Below, piece by piece: positions 51,901 through 61,054 of a stretch of 64,000 bases of DNA. The notes beneath the pieces are model-generated. The model made no database searches and was not told the DNA's origin. It was given only the letters and a program-made list of their open reading frames with translations. Each line of letters starts with the position of its first letter. The first letter of the stretch is position 1. A program made the position numbers and the translations under genes. This DNA is from a virus, in IMG/VR virus record IMGVR_UViG_3300030329_005017, positions 1 through 64,000 of that record; one strand, given 5' to 3'.

Positions 51901-52875
51901 ATGGAAAGCAAGCCCGTCCTTTTTATTGATTTACTAAATTTGTATTGTAGGAGCTTCGCTAGTGTCCCACTAACGAACGATAATGGGGAGCATGTAGGTG
52001 GCATCTATGGAACCCTCAATGCTCTCCAAAGTTATATCAAGCGGTTCGAACCAAGCGAGTGTATCCTAGCATGGGAGGGAGCCCAGTCGGGTGAGAGAAG
52101 ACGTAAGAAACTGCGAGAGTATAAAGAAGGGCGTAAGATGGTGGGTATGAGAAGGGGTTTCACAACCTCTGACGGCGATGAGAAAGAGGCTTTTGCTCGG
52201 CAGTTAGAGTTACTAAAAGCTTCTCTGGATTATCTTCCTATGAAGCAGGTAGCAGTAAAATATTTAGAAGCTGATGATGCTATTGCATATTTGGCTAAAA
52301 AGGTTATTGATAAGAAATCTATCATTCTCACAACCGATAAAGATTATCTCCAACTAGTGGATGAGAATATCTCTGTTTTTCGCCCGGTAAAAACAAAAGA
52401 GAATCCCCAAGGTGAAATGATTGATCTAGACTGGATGCACAAGAAAGAAAACATTCATCCACCTAACTATGCTTTGCTAAAAGCAATAGTGGGCGATAAG
52501 AGTGATAACATTGAAGGCGTAAAAGGAATAGGTGAAAAGACAGCACGCAAAGACATACATCTACTCTGGTCTGCACATGAAGAATACGGCATCGACGATC
52601 TGTTTGAATGGCTGAAGAGTCGTAGTGAAAGCAAGTATCAAAAGTATATTGATAACGAAGAGCTTATTAGGCTTAACTACAAGATAGTTCAGTTGTTAGA
52701 GTTGGAGATATCTCTAGCCTCTATAGATAGTTTGAGAAACTCTTATATTTCCGATACACCAAAGTTTAATTCTTACAAGTTTCGTATTAATCTTATGTCC
52801 GAAGACATTAGCCCAAACAATATAGATAACTGGGTGGCTAACTTTTCCATCCTAAATGAACAACCCGTTTTATAA
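51901..52875 (+). CDS. 5'-3' exonuclease / flap endonuclease (T4 RNase H-like)
   Basis: 324 residues. PIN/FEN features: LFIDLLNLYCRSFAS at the start (catalytic Asp), then ECILAWEGAQSGERRRKKLR, YLEADDAIAYLA (metal-binding Asp pair), IILTTDKDYLQLV and GDKSDNIEGVKGIGEKTARK, the H3TH DNA-binding motif. Such enzymes remove RNA primers and flaps in lagging-strand replication. It has the Shine-Dalgarno AAGGAG. The neighbouring helicase gene fits a replication role. Confidence 0.88.
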   Translation: MESKPVLFIDLLNLYCRSFASVPLTNDNGEHVGGIYGTLNALQSYIKRFEPSECILAWEGAQSGERRRKKLREYKEGRKMVGMRRGFTTSDGDEKEAFARQLELLKASLDYLPMKQVAVKYLEADDAIAYLAKKVIDKKSIILTTDKDYLQLVDENISVFRPVKTKENPQGEMIDLDWMHKKENIHPPNYALLKAIVGDKSDNIEGVKGIGEKTARKDIHLLWSAHEEYGIDDLFEWLKSRSESKYQKYIDNEELIRLNYKIVQLLELEISLASIDSLRNSYISDTPKFNSYKFRINLMSEDISPNNIDNWVANFSILNEQPVL

Positions 52876-52886
52876 GGAGAACAACA

Positions 52887-54239
52887 TTGGCAACAAATAC
52901 TGATTCTTTTGAGTCGTTTGGAGTAGGGTTTCAGAATAATGTTATTCAAGGACTTCTTACTGATAGAGAGTTTTTTGAAAAGTCATTTGAAACATTGAAA
53001 GACGATTATTTTACTAGTGACGCTCATAAGACAGTTTGGACCGAAGTAAGAAAACTATTCAATAAGTATAACACTCCACCTACCTATGAGACATTGAAGG
53101 TTGAAATTTCATCTCTACCCGATAATCAACTCAAGGAAGACACGATTGAAGTGCTTATTGATATTGAAACAAAAGTAAATAGACAAGAGATAGAATACGC
53201 AAAGGATAAGTCATTAGAGTTTTGTAAGAACCAATCTATGAAGCAAGCAATACTTACTTCTGTAGATTTATTGAAAGAAGGAAAGTATGAAGAGATTCAA
53301 TCAGTTATTGAGCAGAGCCTAAAGATAAACACAGAACAAGATTTGGGTCAAAACTATTTTGATAGCTTTGAGTCAAGACGTAAGGTTCATACTCGGCAAA
53401 CTATTCCTACTGGTTTTCCACTGTTGGATGAAGAAAAGATTTTAGATGGTGGATTAGCACATGGTGAGTTGGGTGTGGTAATGGCTCCAACCGGCGGTGG
53501 TAAGTCTTTCTTCCTAGTCAATCTTGGTTATGGAGCATTGGCTGCTGGGAAGAATGTGATTCATTATTCTATGGAGTTGAGCGAAACCCATGTGGGTAAT
53601 CGTTATGATTCTCGTATTACTGGCATTCCAACAAAAGAACTACGAACCCGAATGGTAGAGGCAGAGAATGAATTGGCTCGTTTCATGGGTGGTCAGTTGA
53701 TGATTAAGGAGTATCCGCCAAAGGTTGCCACAATCAATACTATCAAGTTTCACGTAGGTAGGTTGTTGTCTAATGGTTTTGAGCCAGACCTTATCATTAT
53801 TGACTATGGTGATTTGATGAAGTCTAGAAGAGGCTATGAGCAAAAACGATTTGAGCTTGAGTCTGTCTTTGAAGACTTGAGAGCTTTGTCTATGGAGTTA
53901 AAGTTGCCTATTTGGACAGCAACGCAAAGTAATCGTGATGGCTTCAATGACGATGTTATTACCATTGATAAAGTTGGTGAAGCAATCAACAAGGCTCATG
54001 TTGTTGATTTCTTTGGAACATTCTCACAACGTAAGTTTCACATTGGTAAGAATCGTATGGGAGCAGCTAATGTAAACTTCAACATTGACATGAAGCCAGA
54101 GTGTGCTTTTATTGACTTGAATGACGATCAGCCAGCAGGGTTTTCAACTTCTGAGAAGTTGAGTAGCTTGTTGAATGGTGGTGGTGAAGGTAGAAATAAA
54201 ATGGGTAGCTTATATCAAAGCTATAAGGACGGAGAGTAA
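52887..54239 (+). CDS. Replicative DNA helicase, DnaB/gp41-like
   Basis: 450 residues from a TTG start at 52887, supported by TAAGGAGA 6-7 nt upstream. A helical N-terminal domain (residues 1-150) is followed by the RecA-fold ATPase: ILDGGLAHGELGVVMAPTGG with Walker A APTGGGKS (200-207), then VIHYSMELSETHVGNRYD, LIIIDYGDLMKSRRGYEQ (Walker B) and LPIWTATQSNRDG. These are family markers of hexameric DnaB/gp41 helicases. It unwinds DNA at the fork. No primase was found in the window. Confidence 0.88.
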   Translation: MATNTDSFESFGVGFQNNVIQGLLTDREFFEKSFETLKDDYFTSDAHKTVWTEVRKLFNKYNTPPTYETLKVEISSLPDNQLKEDTIEVLIDIETKVNRQEIEYAKDKSLEFCKNQSMKQAILTSVDLLKEGKYEEIQSVIEQSLKINTEQDLGQNYFDSFESRRKVHTRQTIPTGFPLLDEEKILDGGLAHGELGVVMAPTGGGKSFFLVNLGYGALAAGKNVIHYSMELSETHVGNRYDSRITGIPTKELRTRMVEAENELARFMGGQLMIKEYPPKVATINTIKFHVGRLLSNGFEPDLIIIDYGDLMKSRRGYEQKRFELESVFEDLRALSMELKLPIWTATQSNRDGFNDDVITIDKVGEAINKAHVVDFFGTFSQRKFHIGKNRMGAANVNFNIDMKPECAFIDLNDDQPAGFSTSEKLSSLLNGGGEGRNKMGSLYQSYKDGE

Positions 54240-54484
54240 TGGATAGATTTACGGTTACGAAAACAAAGCGTTGGGGTAATGCGGACACACAGATTTCAAA
54301 TGTTTATAGTGTAAGCAGAAATAAAGCACGGCGTGATGATGTAATAAAGATAGCTAATGACCTTATTACTAAAGAAGAACTTTATACGAATGAGTCCGTA
54401 GAGTTTGAAGTGCTTTTAACTTATGACTCAGGCAATACTGAATTCATTCATCGTGTAGAAAAAGAAGGAAAGAAAAGCTTATAA
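54239..54484 (+). CDS. Small protein, unknown function
   Basis: 81 residues. Begins FTVTKTKRWGNADTQ and has an alternating basic and acidic pattern with a C-terminal strand FEVLLTYDSGNTEFIHRV. It starts on the helicase stop codon and ends on the ATG of the next gene. No family recognised. Confidence 0.55.
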   Translation: MDRFTVTKTKRWGNADTQISNVYSVSRNKARRDDVIKIANDLITKEELYTNESVEFEVLLTYDSGNTEFIHRVEKEGKKSL

Positions 54485-54705
54485 TGCCTGAATACACTTG
54501 GGTATGTGACGGCTGCACTTATCATTTAATTGAGAGGATGAGCATAAAGGCATACGACCCTAAAAAGAAAAAGTATTGTCCAAACTGCGGCACAGTAGTG
54601 CGAAGAAAGATTGAACAAGTAGGTGTGAAATTTGGAAAAGGATTTTATAGAGATGGTTACGAGTCGGCTAAGAATGTAAGAACACAAACAGATGGAGACA
54701 GTTGA
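54484..54705 (+). CDS. FmdB-like zinc-ribbon protein
   Basis: 73 residues. N-terminal MPEYTWVCDGC, then CPNCGTVVRRKI supply the four cysteines of a zinc ribbon, and the ending VGVKFGKGFYRDGY matches the tail of FmdB-type regulatory proteins. Function in phages is not known; these small zinc proteins may act on transcription. Its stop overlaps the RNR start. Confidence 0.66.
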   Translation: MPEYTWVCDGCTYHLIERMSIKAYDPKKKKYCPNCGTVVRRKIEQVGVKFGKGFYRDGYESAKNVRTQTDGDS

Positions 54706-56555
54706 TGGAACTAAGTCAAGAGATTTTATCAGAAGTTACAGTACATATGAAATACGCAAGATATCTACCTGAAGAACAACGTAGGGAAACTTGGGAAGAG
54801 CTTATTACTCGCAACAAAGAAATGCATACTTCTAACTTTCCTCAGTTAGAATCGGATATAGAAAAAGCGTATAAGTTAGTTTATGATAAGAAAGTTTTAC
54901 CTTCGATGAGATCTCTTCAGTTTGCTGGCGGTGCCATTTCTCAAACTCCAACACGTATTTATAATTGCGCTTATCTACCCATTGATGACTATCGTGCCTT
55001 TAGCGAAGTCATGTTTTTGTTATTAGGGGGAACTGGCGTAGGATATTCTGTTCAGAAGCATCATGTAGAAAAGTTACCAACTGTTCATAAGCCCACTAAG
55101 AAACGGCGATACTTAGTTGGGGATAGTATAGAGGGTTGGGCTGATTGTATTAAGATGCTGATGAAATGTTATTTTCTTGGAAAGCCTGAGCCAGTTTTTG
55201 ATTTTAGAAGCATCAGACCAAAAGGTGCGTTGTTAGTCACTAGTGGGGGTAAGGCGCCAGGACCAGAACCCCTTCGGGATTGTGTTCATAATATTCAAAG
55301 GATTTTTAACAGAAAGGAACACGGTGACCAACTTTCCACTTTGGAAGTACATGATATCGTCTGTTGGATTGCAGACGCAGTTTTATCTGGAGGCATCCGT
55401 AGATCTGCTACTATTAGTTTGTTTTCCCTTGATGATCAAGAAATGCTTCAATGCAAGTTTGGAGACTGGTGGGAAACCGAACCCCAAAGAGCAAGAGCCA
55501 ACAACTCCGCAGTCGTGGTGCGACATAGAGTTAAGAAGAAAGATTTTTTCAATATCTGGGAAAAAGTAAAAGCTAGTGGTGCCGGTGAGCCTGGCGTTTA
55601 TTTTACTAATGATTCAGAATGGGGCACTAACCCATGTGCAGAGATAGCACTAAGACCATTTCAGTTTTGTAATCTTTGCGAAGTAAATGTAAGCGACATA
55701 GAGACACAGCAAGAACTTAATGATAGAGTTTCTGCTGCATCTCTTATCGGAACCCTTCAAGCTTCTTATACCGACTTTCATTATCTGCGTGATGTATGGC
55801 GACGCACTACAGAGAAAGATGCATTGCTTGGTATTGGTATGACCGGTATTGGTAGTGGCCGAGTTCAACGGCTTGATTTGGAAGAAGCTGCTAACTTGGC
55901 AGTATCAACTAACAAGTATTACGCAGGTGAGTTGGGTATCAATCCCGCTGCCAGAGTAACCACAGTGAAACCTAGTGGAACTACTTCTTGTGTGTTGGGA
56001 ACTTCTAGTGGCGTTCATGCTTGGCATAATGACTATTATATTCGTAGAGTTCGTGTAGGTAAGAACGAAGCCATTTATAACTACCTCTCCATTCGTCATC
56101 CAGAGTTATTGGAAGATGATTTCTTCAAGCCCGAAACACAAGCAGTTATTTCTATTCCACAAAAAGCTCCTGGCGATGGCATTCTAAGACATGAAACATC
56201 TGTTGAACTTCTTGAAAGAGTGAGAGATATTTACAGCCGATGGATTGAGCCTGGTCACATTCAAGGAAACAATACTCACAATGTATCTTGTACTGTTTCA
56301 ATTAGAGAAGATGAGTGGGAAAAGGTTGGTGAGTGGATGTGGAAAAATAAAACATTCTATAATGGTTTGAGTGTGTTGCCTTATGATGGTGGCACTTATA
56401 CGCAAGCACCTTTTGAAGATATTGAGGCTGATAAGTTTGAAGAACTAAACGCACAATTGAAAGAGGTAGATGTATCACAAATCGTAGAAATCGCAGACAA
56501 TACTGATTTGACGGGTGAGCTGGCCTGTGCGGGCTCGTCCTGCGAGGTCGTCTAA
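54705..56555 (+). CDS. nrdJ: Adenosylcobalamin-dependent ribonucleotide reductase (class II)
   Basis: 616 residues from the ATG at 54705, which overlaps the stop of the zinc-ribbon gene. It has class II RNR text: VLPSMRSLQFAGGAI, LGGTGVGYSVQ, the active site GTNPCAEIALRPFQFCNLCE with C311 and E313, TTVKPSGTTSCVLGTSSGVH, and a C-terminal CAGSSCEVV pair that passes reducing electrons. Class II enzymes use vitamin B12 and need no oxygen or second subunit; the monomeric layout matches many phage enzymes. It turns ribonucleotides into deoxyribonucleotides and fits next to ThyX and the deaminases. Confidence 0.9.
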   Translation: MELSQEILSEVTVHMKYARYLPEEQRRETWEELITRNKEMHTSNFPQLESDIEKAYKLVYDKKVLPSMRSLQFAGGAISQTPTRIYNCAYLPIDDYRAFSEVMFLLLGGTGVGYSVQKHHVEKLPTVHKPTKKRRYLVGDSIEGWADCIKMLMKCYFLGKPEPVFDFRSIRPKGALLVTSGGKAPGPEPLRDCVHNIQRIFNRKEHGDQLSTLEVHDIVCWIADAVLSGGIRRSATISLFSLDDQEMLQCKFGDWWETEPQRARANNSAVVVRHRVKKKDFFNIWEKVKASGAGEPGVYFTNDSEWGTNPCAEIALRPFQFCNLCEVNVSDIETQQELNDRVSAASLIGTLQASYTDFHYLRDVWRRTTEKDALLGIGMTGIGSGRVQRLDLEEAANLAVSTNKYYAGELGINPAARVTTVKPSGTTSCVLGTSSGVHAWHNDYYIRRVRVGKNEAIYNYLSIRHPELLEDDFFKPETQAVISIPQKAPGDGILRHETSVELLERVRDIYSRWIEPGHIQGNNTHNVSCTVSIREDEWEKVGEWMWKNKTFYNGLSVLPYDGGTYTQAPFEDIEADKFEELNAQLKEVDVSQIVEIADNTDLTGELACAGSSCEVV

Positions 56556-56563
56556 AAAAGTGC

Positions 56564-56592
56564 TTGACTAATAGAGAGATAATGCTTATATT
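56564..56592 (+). promoter_or_regulatory. Sigma70-type promoter P3
   Basis: TTGACT at 56564-56569, 17-nt spacer, TATATT at 56587-56592. It lies 8 nt after the RNR stop. The predicted start near 56600 is just before the AAAAGGAGAT Shine-Dalgarno of the next gene, a short leader. Confidence 0.8.
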
Positions 56593-56622
56593 AGTATTAC
56601 AAGTTTAGAAAAGGAGATAACA

Positions 56623-57057
56623 TTGTCGAGAGTAAGTAACATTATCAAAACAGCAGAGCGTAAAACAGAAACCAATGGTAAGTATGAGAGGGACTTGCTT
56701 CCGGAACGACAAAGGTTGGAAAAGTATCTGGAACGCGAAGAAGAAGAGAAATTGAAAGATGAGGCACAAAAGCAGCATGAGCGATATCGCCGTAAGCAAA
56801 AGAGCGTCGGTGGTGCTGATCTTACATCTCTGATAAAGCCAGCTAAAACTACGGAACGAAAACCAGGCACCTATTTCTATGGAACTTTGTCAAAGCTTGG
56901 TGCTGACTTTGATAATGATATTGTGATGATGGAGAAGCATTTTACATTGGGGCAAAGTGCTAAATATAGGCCGTGTAGTGCGTCAAATCGCATTTATTGT
57001 GTTGCCACAGGAGATGTGCTCTATGATTGTGGTACAGGAGAAAGTTTTGAAAAATAA
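56623..57057 (+). CDS. Charged coiled-coil protein, unknown function
   Basis: 144 residues from a TTG start with AAAAGGAG 7-8 nt upstream. Residues 20-70 are a long charged helix (RQRLEKYLEREEEEKLKDEA), then GADLTSLIKPAKTTERKPGT and a C-terminal cysteine-containing part (CSASNRIYCVATGDVLYDCG). No family known. It is expressed from its own promoter (56564-56592) and so may be an early gene of independent role. Confidence 0.6.
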   Translation: MSRVSNIIKTAERKTETNGKYERDLLPERQRLEKYLEREEEEKLKDEAQKQHERYRRKQKSVGGADLTSLIKPAKTTERKPGTYFYGTLSKLGADFDNDIVMMEKHFTLGQSAKYRPCSASNRIYCVATGDVLYDCGTGESFEK

Positions 57058-57060
57058 TCC

Positions 57061-57089
57061 TTGACAAAATAGAAATGTTTTCGTATATT
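57061..57089 (+). promoter_or_regulatory. Sigma70-type promoter P4
   Basis: TTGACA at 57061-57066, 17-nt spacer, TATATT at 57084-57089, followed by ATATAAAC. It starts 4 nt after the previous stop. The predicted start near 57096 gives a leader only about 20 nt long, with AAAGGAGG at 57102-57109. Confidence 0.82.
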
Positions 57090-57115
57090 ATATAAACATT
57101 CAAAGGAGGCTTATT

Positions 57116-57601
57116 ATCAATATTTTCTTTTTAGATAACCATCCCCAACGGGCTGCCGAACAAATGTGTGACAAGCACGTTGTGAAAATGATTCTTGAAT
57201 CAGCACAAATGCTTTCTACAGCCCACCGTATTCTTGACAAGTCTGACAATGACTTGCTCTACAAAGCATCTTACAAAAACCATCCTTCTACTATTTGGGC
57301 TCGCTCTGGGCACCTAAACTATATGTGGCTTTACTCCCACTTCATTGCTTTAGGTCGTGAGTATGAGCGGCGTTATGGAAAGGTTCACACAAGCATTAGT
57401 AAGCTATCTGAAGCTCTCCGACACGCACCAAGGAGCATAGCCAATCGTCCCTTTTCACCACCGCCTCAATGTATGCCGCCCGATTATCAACAAGAAGATA
57501 CAGTAGCGGCGTATCGTATGTATTACAAATGTGACAAGGCTGAGTTCGCCAAATGGAAAGAGCCAGCAGTTATACCCAAATGGTTTATGGAACCTGTTTA
57601 A
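57116..57601 (+). CDS. Conserved phage protein with apparent ATC/ATT start
   Basis: 161 residues if the start is ATC at 57116; ATT at 57113 is also in frame. No ATG, GTG or TTG fits the Shine-Dalgarno AAAGGAGG (57102-57109), while ATC lies 6 nt after it. From here the protein reads NIFFLDNHPQRAAEQMCDKH, the family's usual N-terminus as I recall it from T4-type phages, so a later ATG (57164, residue 17) would remove a conserved part. Later blocks are HPSTIWARSGHLNYMWLYSH and AAYRMYYKCDKAEFAKW. The family function is unknown to me. Confidence 0.68.
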   Translation: MNIFFLDNHPQRAAEQMCDKHVVKMILESAQMLSTAHRILDKSDNDLLYKASYKNHPSTIWARSGHLNYMWLYSHFIALGREYERRYGKVHTSISKLSEALRHAPRSIANRPFSPPPQCMPPDYQQEDTVAAYRMYYKCDKAEFAKWKEPAVIPKWFMEPV

Positions 57602-57629
57602 TTTATTATGATAGATAAAAGGAAACTAA

Positions 57630-60600
57630 ATGTCTAAAGTAGATACATTTACACACTTACATCTTCACACAACTTATTCAATGTTGGACGGTGTTGGAAC
57701 TGCGAAGGACTATGCTGCTCGTTGTAAGGAGTTAGGTATGCAGGCAGCCGCAGTAACAGATCACGGAACTATGGCAGGACTTTTTGAGTTCTACAACGAA
57801 ATGACTAAGGTTGGCGTAAAACCTATTTTAGGCAACGAAATGTATTGTGTTGAGGATATGCATCAGCGTGGGCTAACAGATGAAGAGAAAGACGGGCTGA
57901 CAGCAACTGAGGTAAGAGAAAAGAATAAGTTGAGGTTGAGGTCACCACATCTTCTGCTATTAGCTGAGAATGATATTGGGTTGAGAAACCTATTTCGTTT
58001 GAATTATTATGCGAATACAGAAGGTTACTATGGTAAGCCGAGAATAGATCTCGATCTGTTGGAGAAACATTCTGAAGGAATTATTGCTACAACAACTTGC
58101 GTTATTAGCAATATGGCGAGGTATTTACAAGCAAAACAAACTGACAAAATGACAGCTTGGTTTGACAGAATGTTGGAAATCTTTGGTGAAGATAATCTTT
58201 TTATTGAGTTACATCCGCATGACTTGGATATACAAAAAGATTATAATGTAGCATTGATAGAGTTGTTTCGTAAGAAGTATGAGAATGTGAAATGTGTATT
58301 AGCTAATGATGTTCATGTTGTTTTGAAAGAGCATGACAAAGTGCATGATTTCCTTTGGAATATTTCAACAGATGGTAAGTTTGATGAGGCAGGTGTGCAT
58401 ACTCTTTATCTTGCTAGCGAAGAAGAGATGCGAGGGTTGTGGTATGATAATGGTTATGGCGACCTTATTGCTGATGAGTATCTAGAAGAAGCTATCGAAA
58501 GCACCAAACACATTGCTTCAAGGTGTAATGCTAAACTTGACATGGAAACCTTGAAGGAGCCTAAGTTTGAAACGCCTGATGGTTTTGCGGATAACAGAGA
58601 ATACATAGTTCATCAGTTGAAGAAGGGAATGCAAGAGAAGTTAGAGGCAGGGCAAATAAAAGAAGAAGACATTCCCGAATATACAACAGCATTGAAGAAA
58701 GAGTTAGACCTTGTAGCGGATAAGGGATACATAGACTATTTCCTTATCACACAAGACTTTTGTAAGTTTGCTTATGATAATGACATTCTAATGTCGCCTG
58801 GAAGAGGTAGTGCGAGTGGAGCGTTATTGTGTTGGCTGTTAGGCATAACTCATTTGAATCCTATAAAGTATAACCTCTTCTTTGAGAGGTTTATGAACCC
58901 AACAAGAATCAAGGAGCCTGACATTGATAACGACTTTTCGGACAAAGATAGAGAAAAGGTTAAAGAGTATGTCGCGAGTAAATGGGGTGATGCTAACATT
59001 GCTTCTGTTTGTGCTTATGCCCGTTACTCCGTTAATACTTTGTTTCGTGATTTGGCGAAGCATAAAGGGTTACCGTTCCAAGAATCAAATAAGATCGCCA
59101 AAACCATTTCGGGGCACATCTCTCTGAATAAAGACATGGCATCGTTCAGTGAAATAATGAATGAGAAGCCAGAGGTAAGAAAGTTTGTTCAAGAGATGGA
59201 TAAGGATGAAGCTACGGACTTTGTGCAAACCATTGATGTGTTGAATGGAAATGCGCGAAACCAAACCATTGCTGCAGGCGGTGTTATTATCTCATCTAGT
59301 CCATTGTATGATATGATGCCATTGAGAAAGACCAAGGATGATGTATTGGTTACAGAATGGCAGATAGATGAACTGGCAAAGATGAAGTTTCTTAAGATTG
59401 ATATGTTGGGTATTTCTACTTTGTCGGTGTTGAAGGATGTGATGGATAAGGTAGGAATGAACATTGCTGACTTGTATAATATGCCGTTGGATAGAGAAGC
59501 ACTATCTGAAGAAGAACAGGTTTATTATGATAAGGCGTTTCAGTTATTGTGTGAAGGTCAAACCTTTGGTGTGTTTCAGTTTGCAGGCTCAAACATTACG
59601 AGAGTGTTGCAGCAATCTAAACCAAAAACTATTGAAGACATCGCAGCTGTAAATGCCATCTATCGTCCTGGCGTTATCAAGATGGGTGCGTTGGATGCTT
59701 TTATTCGCCGTAAGAATGGTCAAGAAGATCCGACCAATGACCATCACCCAATGTTTGAAGAGATACTAGAACCGACTCAAGGTATTATGATTTACCAAGA
59801 GCAGTTTATTCAAATGTTCAGTATGTTGGGTTTGAGTTTTGGTGAAGGTGACATTCTTCGTAAGACAGCCGAGTCATTGGATAAGAAGAAGTGTAATGCT
59901 TATTTAGAAGAACACTTGTATAGTAGCCCAGAAAAACTCATTCTATCATTAGAGGAAACCAAAAAGGTTGCTGATAAGTTGATAGAAAACGCAGGCTATC
60001 TATTCAATAAGTCACACGCTATTAGTTATAGTATCTTGGCGTATTGGACTAGTTACTTCAAGGCAAAGTATCCGGCAGAGTTTATTGAGGTGTTGTGCAA
60101 CCATTCTGCTGATGACCATGATGAAGTAGCACTATGTCTTTCGATGGCTCGCGACTTGTTGGATAACCCAGAAGTTACGTTGGGTAACATCAATAACTTC
60201 TCTTTGGACTTCAAGGTCACCAAGGATGAGTTCATGGTAGGGTTGTTGGGAGTAAAAGGTCTGGGCAAAACTGTATTGAATAAGATAAAGAATCACATGC
60301 CAAGTGCAGGTGGTTGGCTTGACTATACAGAGTTTTTACAAGATAACTTTCAACATAAGATGATTTCAGCAAATGATTTGAAAATGTTGATCACATTAGG
60401 GTTGTTTGATGGACTTGTTTTCTGTGGGAGAGAGTATACTAGAAAGGCATTGGTTGACATTACGGACATCTATTATAACTTGTTCAACCTACCAAAGAGA
60501 GACTTGAAGAAGGTTTGTGAGAAAGTGTTTGATGATGATAGTCTAACCTTTAAAGATTTGGTTCGCAGTGATAGACTTGAATCATTGATAAAGGTATTCA

Positions 60601-61028
60601 ATATTAATACAGAAGAAGAGTATGGCGAAGTTGAGGTAATCACTAATGAGTTGGAGTATGTAGGTTTTAGAGTTACGGAAAACAGAGAAAGATGGGAGCA
60701 CATGACTTCTGTTGTAAAAGACATGGGACTTCCTCACATTTCTGATTTTGATGATGACGCTGAAAGCCATGACCATGTATGGTTGACAGTAAGAACTGTA
60801 GAAATGTTAAAGACAAAGAAGGGTAAGCCATATGCAAATGTGAGAGCGGATGATGGTAGTAGTTTTAGAGTGTGGCATAATAAGCTACAGTATCATACAG
60901 ACGATTTGATTCCGGGTAAAGTTTTAATTGTCAAGTTGAATGCTGATACCTTTGGGCGAAGTATAGCTTGGGATCGTGGCGCTCTTGTGGGTGAAGAAAA
61001 GATATTAGAGCTACGACAACAGTTATAG
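57630..61028 (+). CDS. dnaE: DNA polymerase III alpha subunit (family C)
   Basis: 1132 residues, close to the normal DnaE length. PHP domain at 1-280: THLHLHTTYSMLDGV, AAVTDHGTMAGL, ELHPHDLD and LANDVHVVLKEHDKVHDFL, with metal-binding histidines largely kept, so it may proofread. Polymerase core: MSPGRGSASGALLCW, PDIDNDF with catalytic D433 and D435, FLKIDMLGISTLSVL with the third, D591, and QTFGVFQFAGSNITRVLQQS. The C-terminus has a HhH (LLGVKGLGKTVLNKI) and an OB-fold (VWLTVRTVEMLKTKKGK). It replicates the genome in place of a T4-type family B polymerase. Confidence 0.92.
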   Translation: MSKVDTFTHLHLHTTYSMLDGVGTAKDYAARCKELGMQAAAVTDHGTMAGLFEFYNEMTKVGVKPILGNEMYCVEDMHQRGLTDEEKDGLTATEVREKNKLRLRSPHLLLLAENDIGLRNLFRLNYYANTEGYYGKPRIDLDLLEKHSEGIIATTTCVISNMARYLQAKQTDKMTAWFDRMLEIFGEDNLFIELHPHDLDIQKDYNVALIELFRKKYENVKCVLANDVHVVLKEHDKVHDFLWNISTDGKFDEAGVHTLYLASEEEMRGLWYDNGYGDLIADEYLEEAIESTKHIASRCNAKLDMETLKEPKFETPDGFADNREYIVHQLKKGMQEKLEAGQIKEEDIPEYTTALKKELDLVADKGYIDYFLITQDFCKFAYDNDILMSPGRGSASGALLCWLLGITHLNPIKYNLFFERFMNPTRIKEPDIDNDFSDKDREKVKEYVASKWGDANIASVCAYARYSVNTLFRDLAKHKGLPFQESNKIAKTISGHISLNKDMASFSEIMNEKPEVRKFVQEMDKDEATDFVQTIDVLNGNARNQTIAAGGVIISSSPLYDMMPLRKTKDDVLVTEWQIDELAKMKFLKIDMLGISTLSVLKDVMDKVGMNIADLYNMPLDREALSEEEQVYYDKAFQLLCEGQTFGVFQFAGSNITRVLQQSKPKTIEDIAAVNAIYRPGVIKMGALDAFIRRKNGQEDPTNDHHPMFEEILEPTQGIMIYQEQFIQMFSMLGLSFGEGDILRKTAESLDKKKCNAYLEEHLYSSPEKLILSLEETKKVADKLIENAGYLFNKSHAISYSILAYWTSYFKAKYPAEFIEVLCNHSADDHDEVALCLSMARDLLDNPEVTLGNINNFSLDFKVTKDEFMVGLLGVKGLGKTVLNKIKNHMPSAGGWLDYTEFLQDNFQHKMISANDLKMLITLGLFDGLVFCGREYTRKALVDITDIYYNLFNLPKRDLKKVCEKVFDDDSLTFKDLVRSDRLESLIKVFNINTEEEYGEVEVITNELEYVGFRVTENRERWEHMTSVVKDMGLPHISDFDDDAESHDHVWLTVRTVEMLKTKKGKPYANVRADDGSSFRVWHNKLQYHTDDLIPGKVLIVKLNADTFGRSIAWDRGALVGEEKILELRQQL

Positions 61029-61054
61029 GTTGATATTTATTTGGGAGAGTGTAG

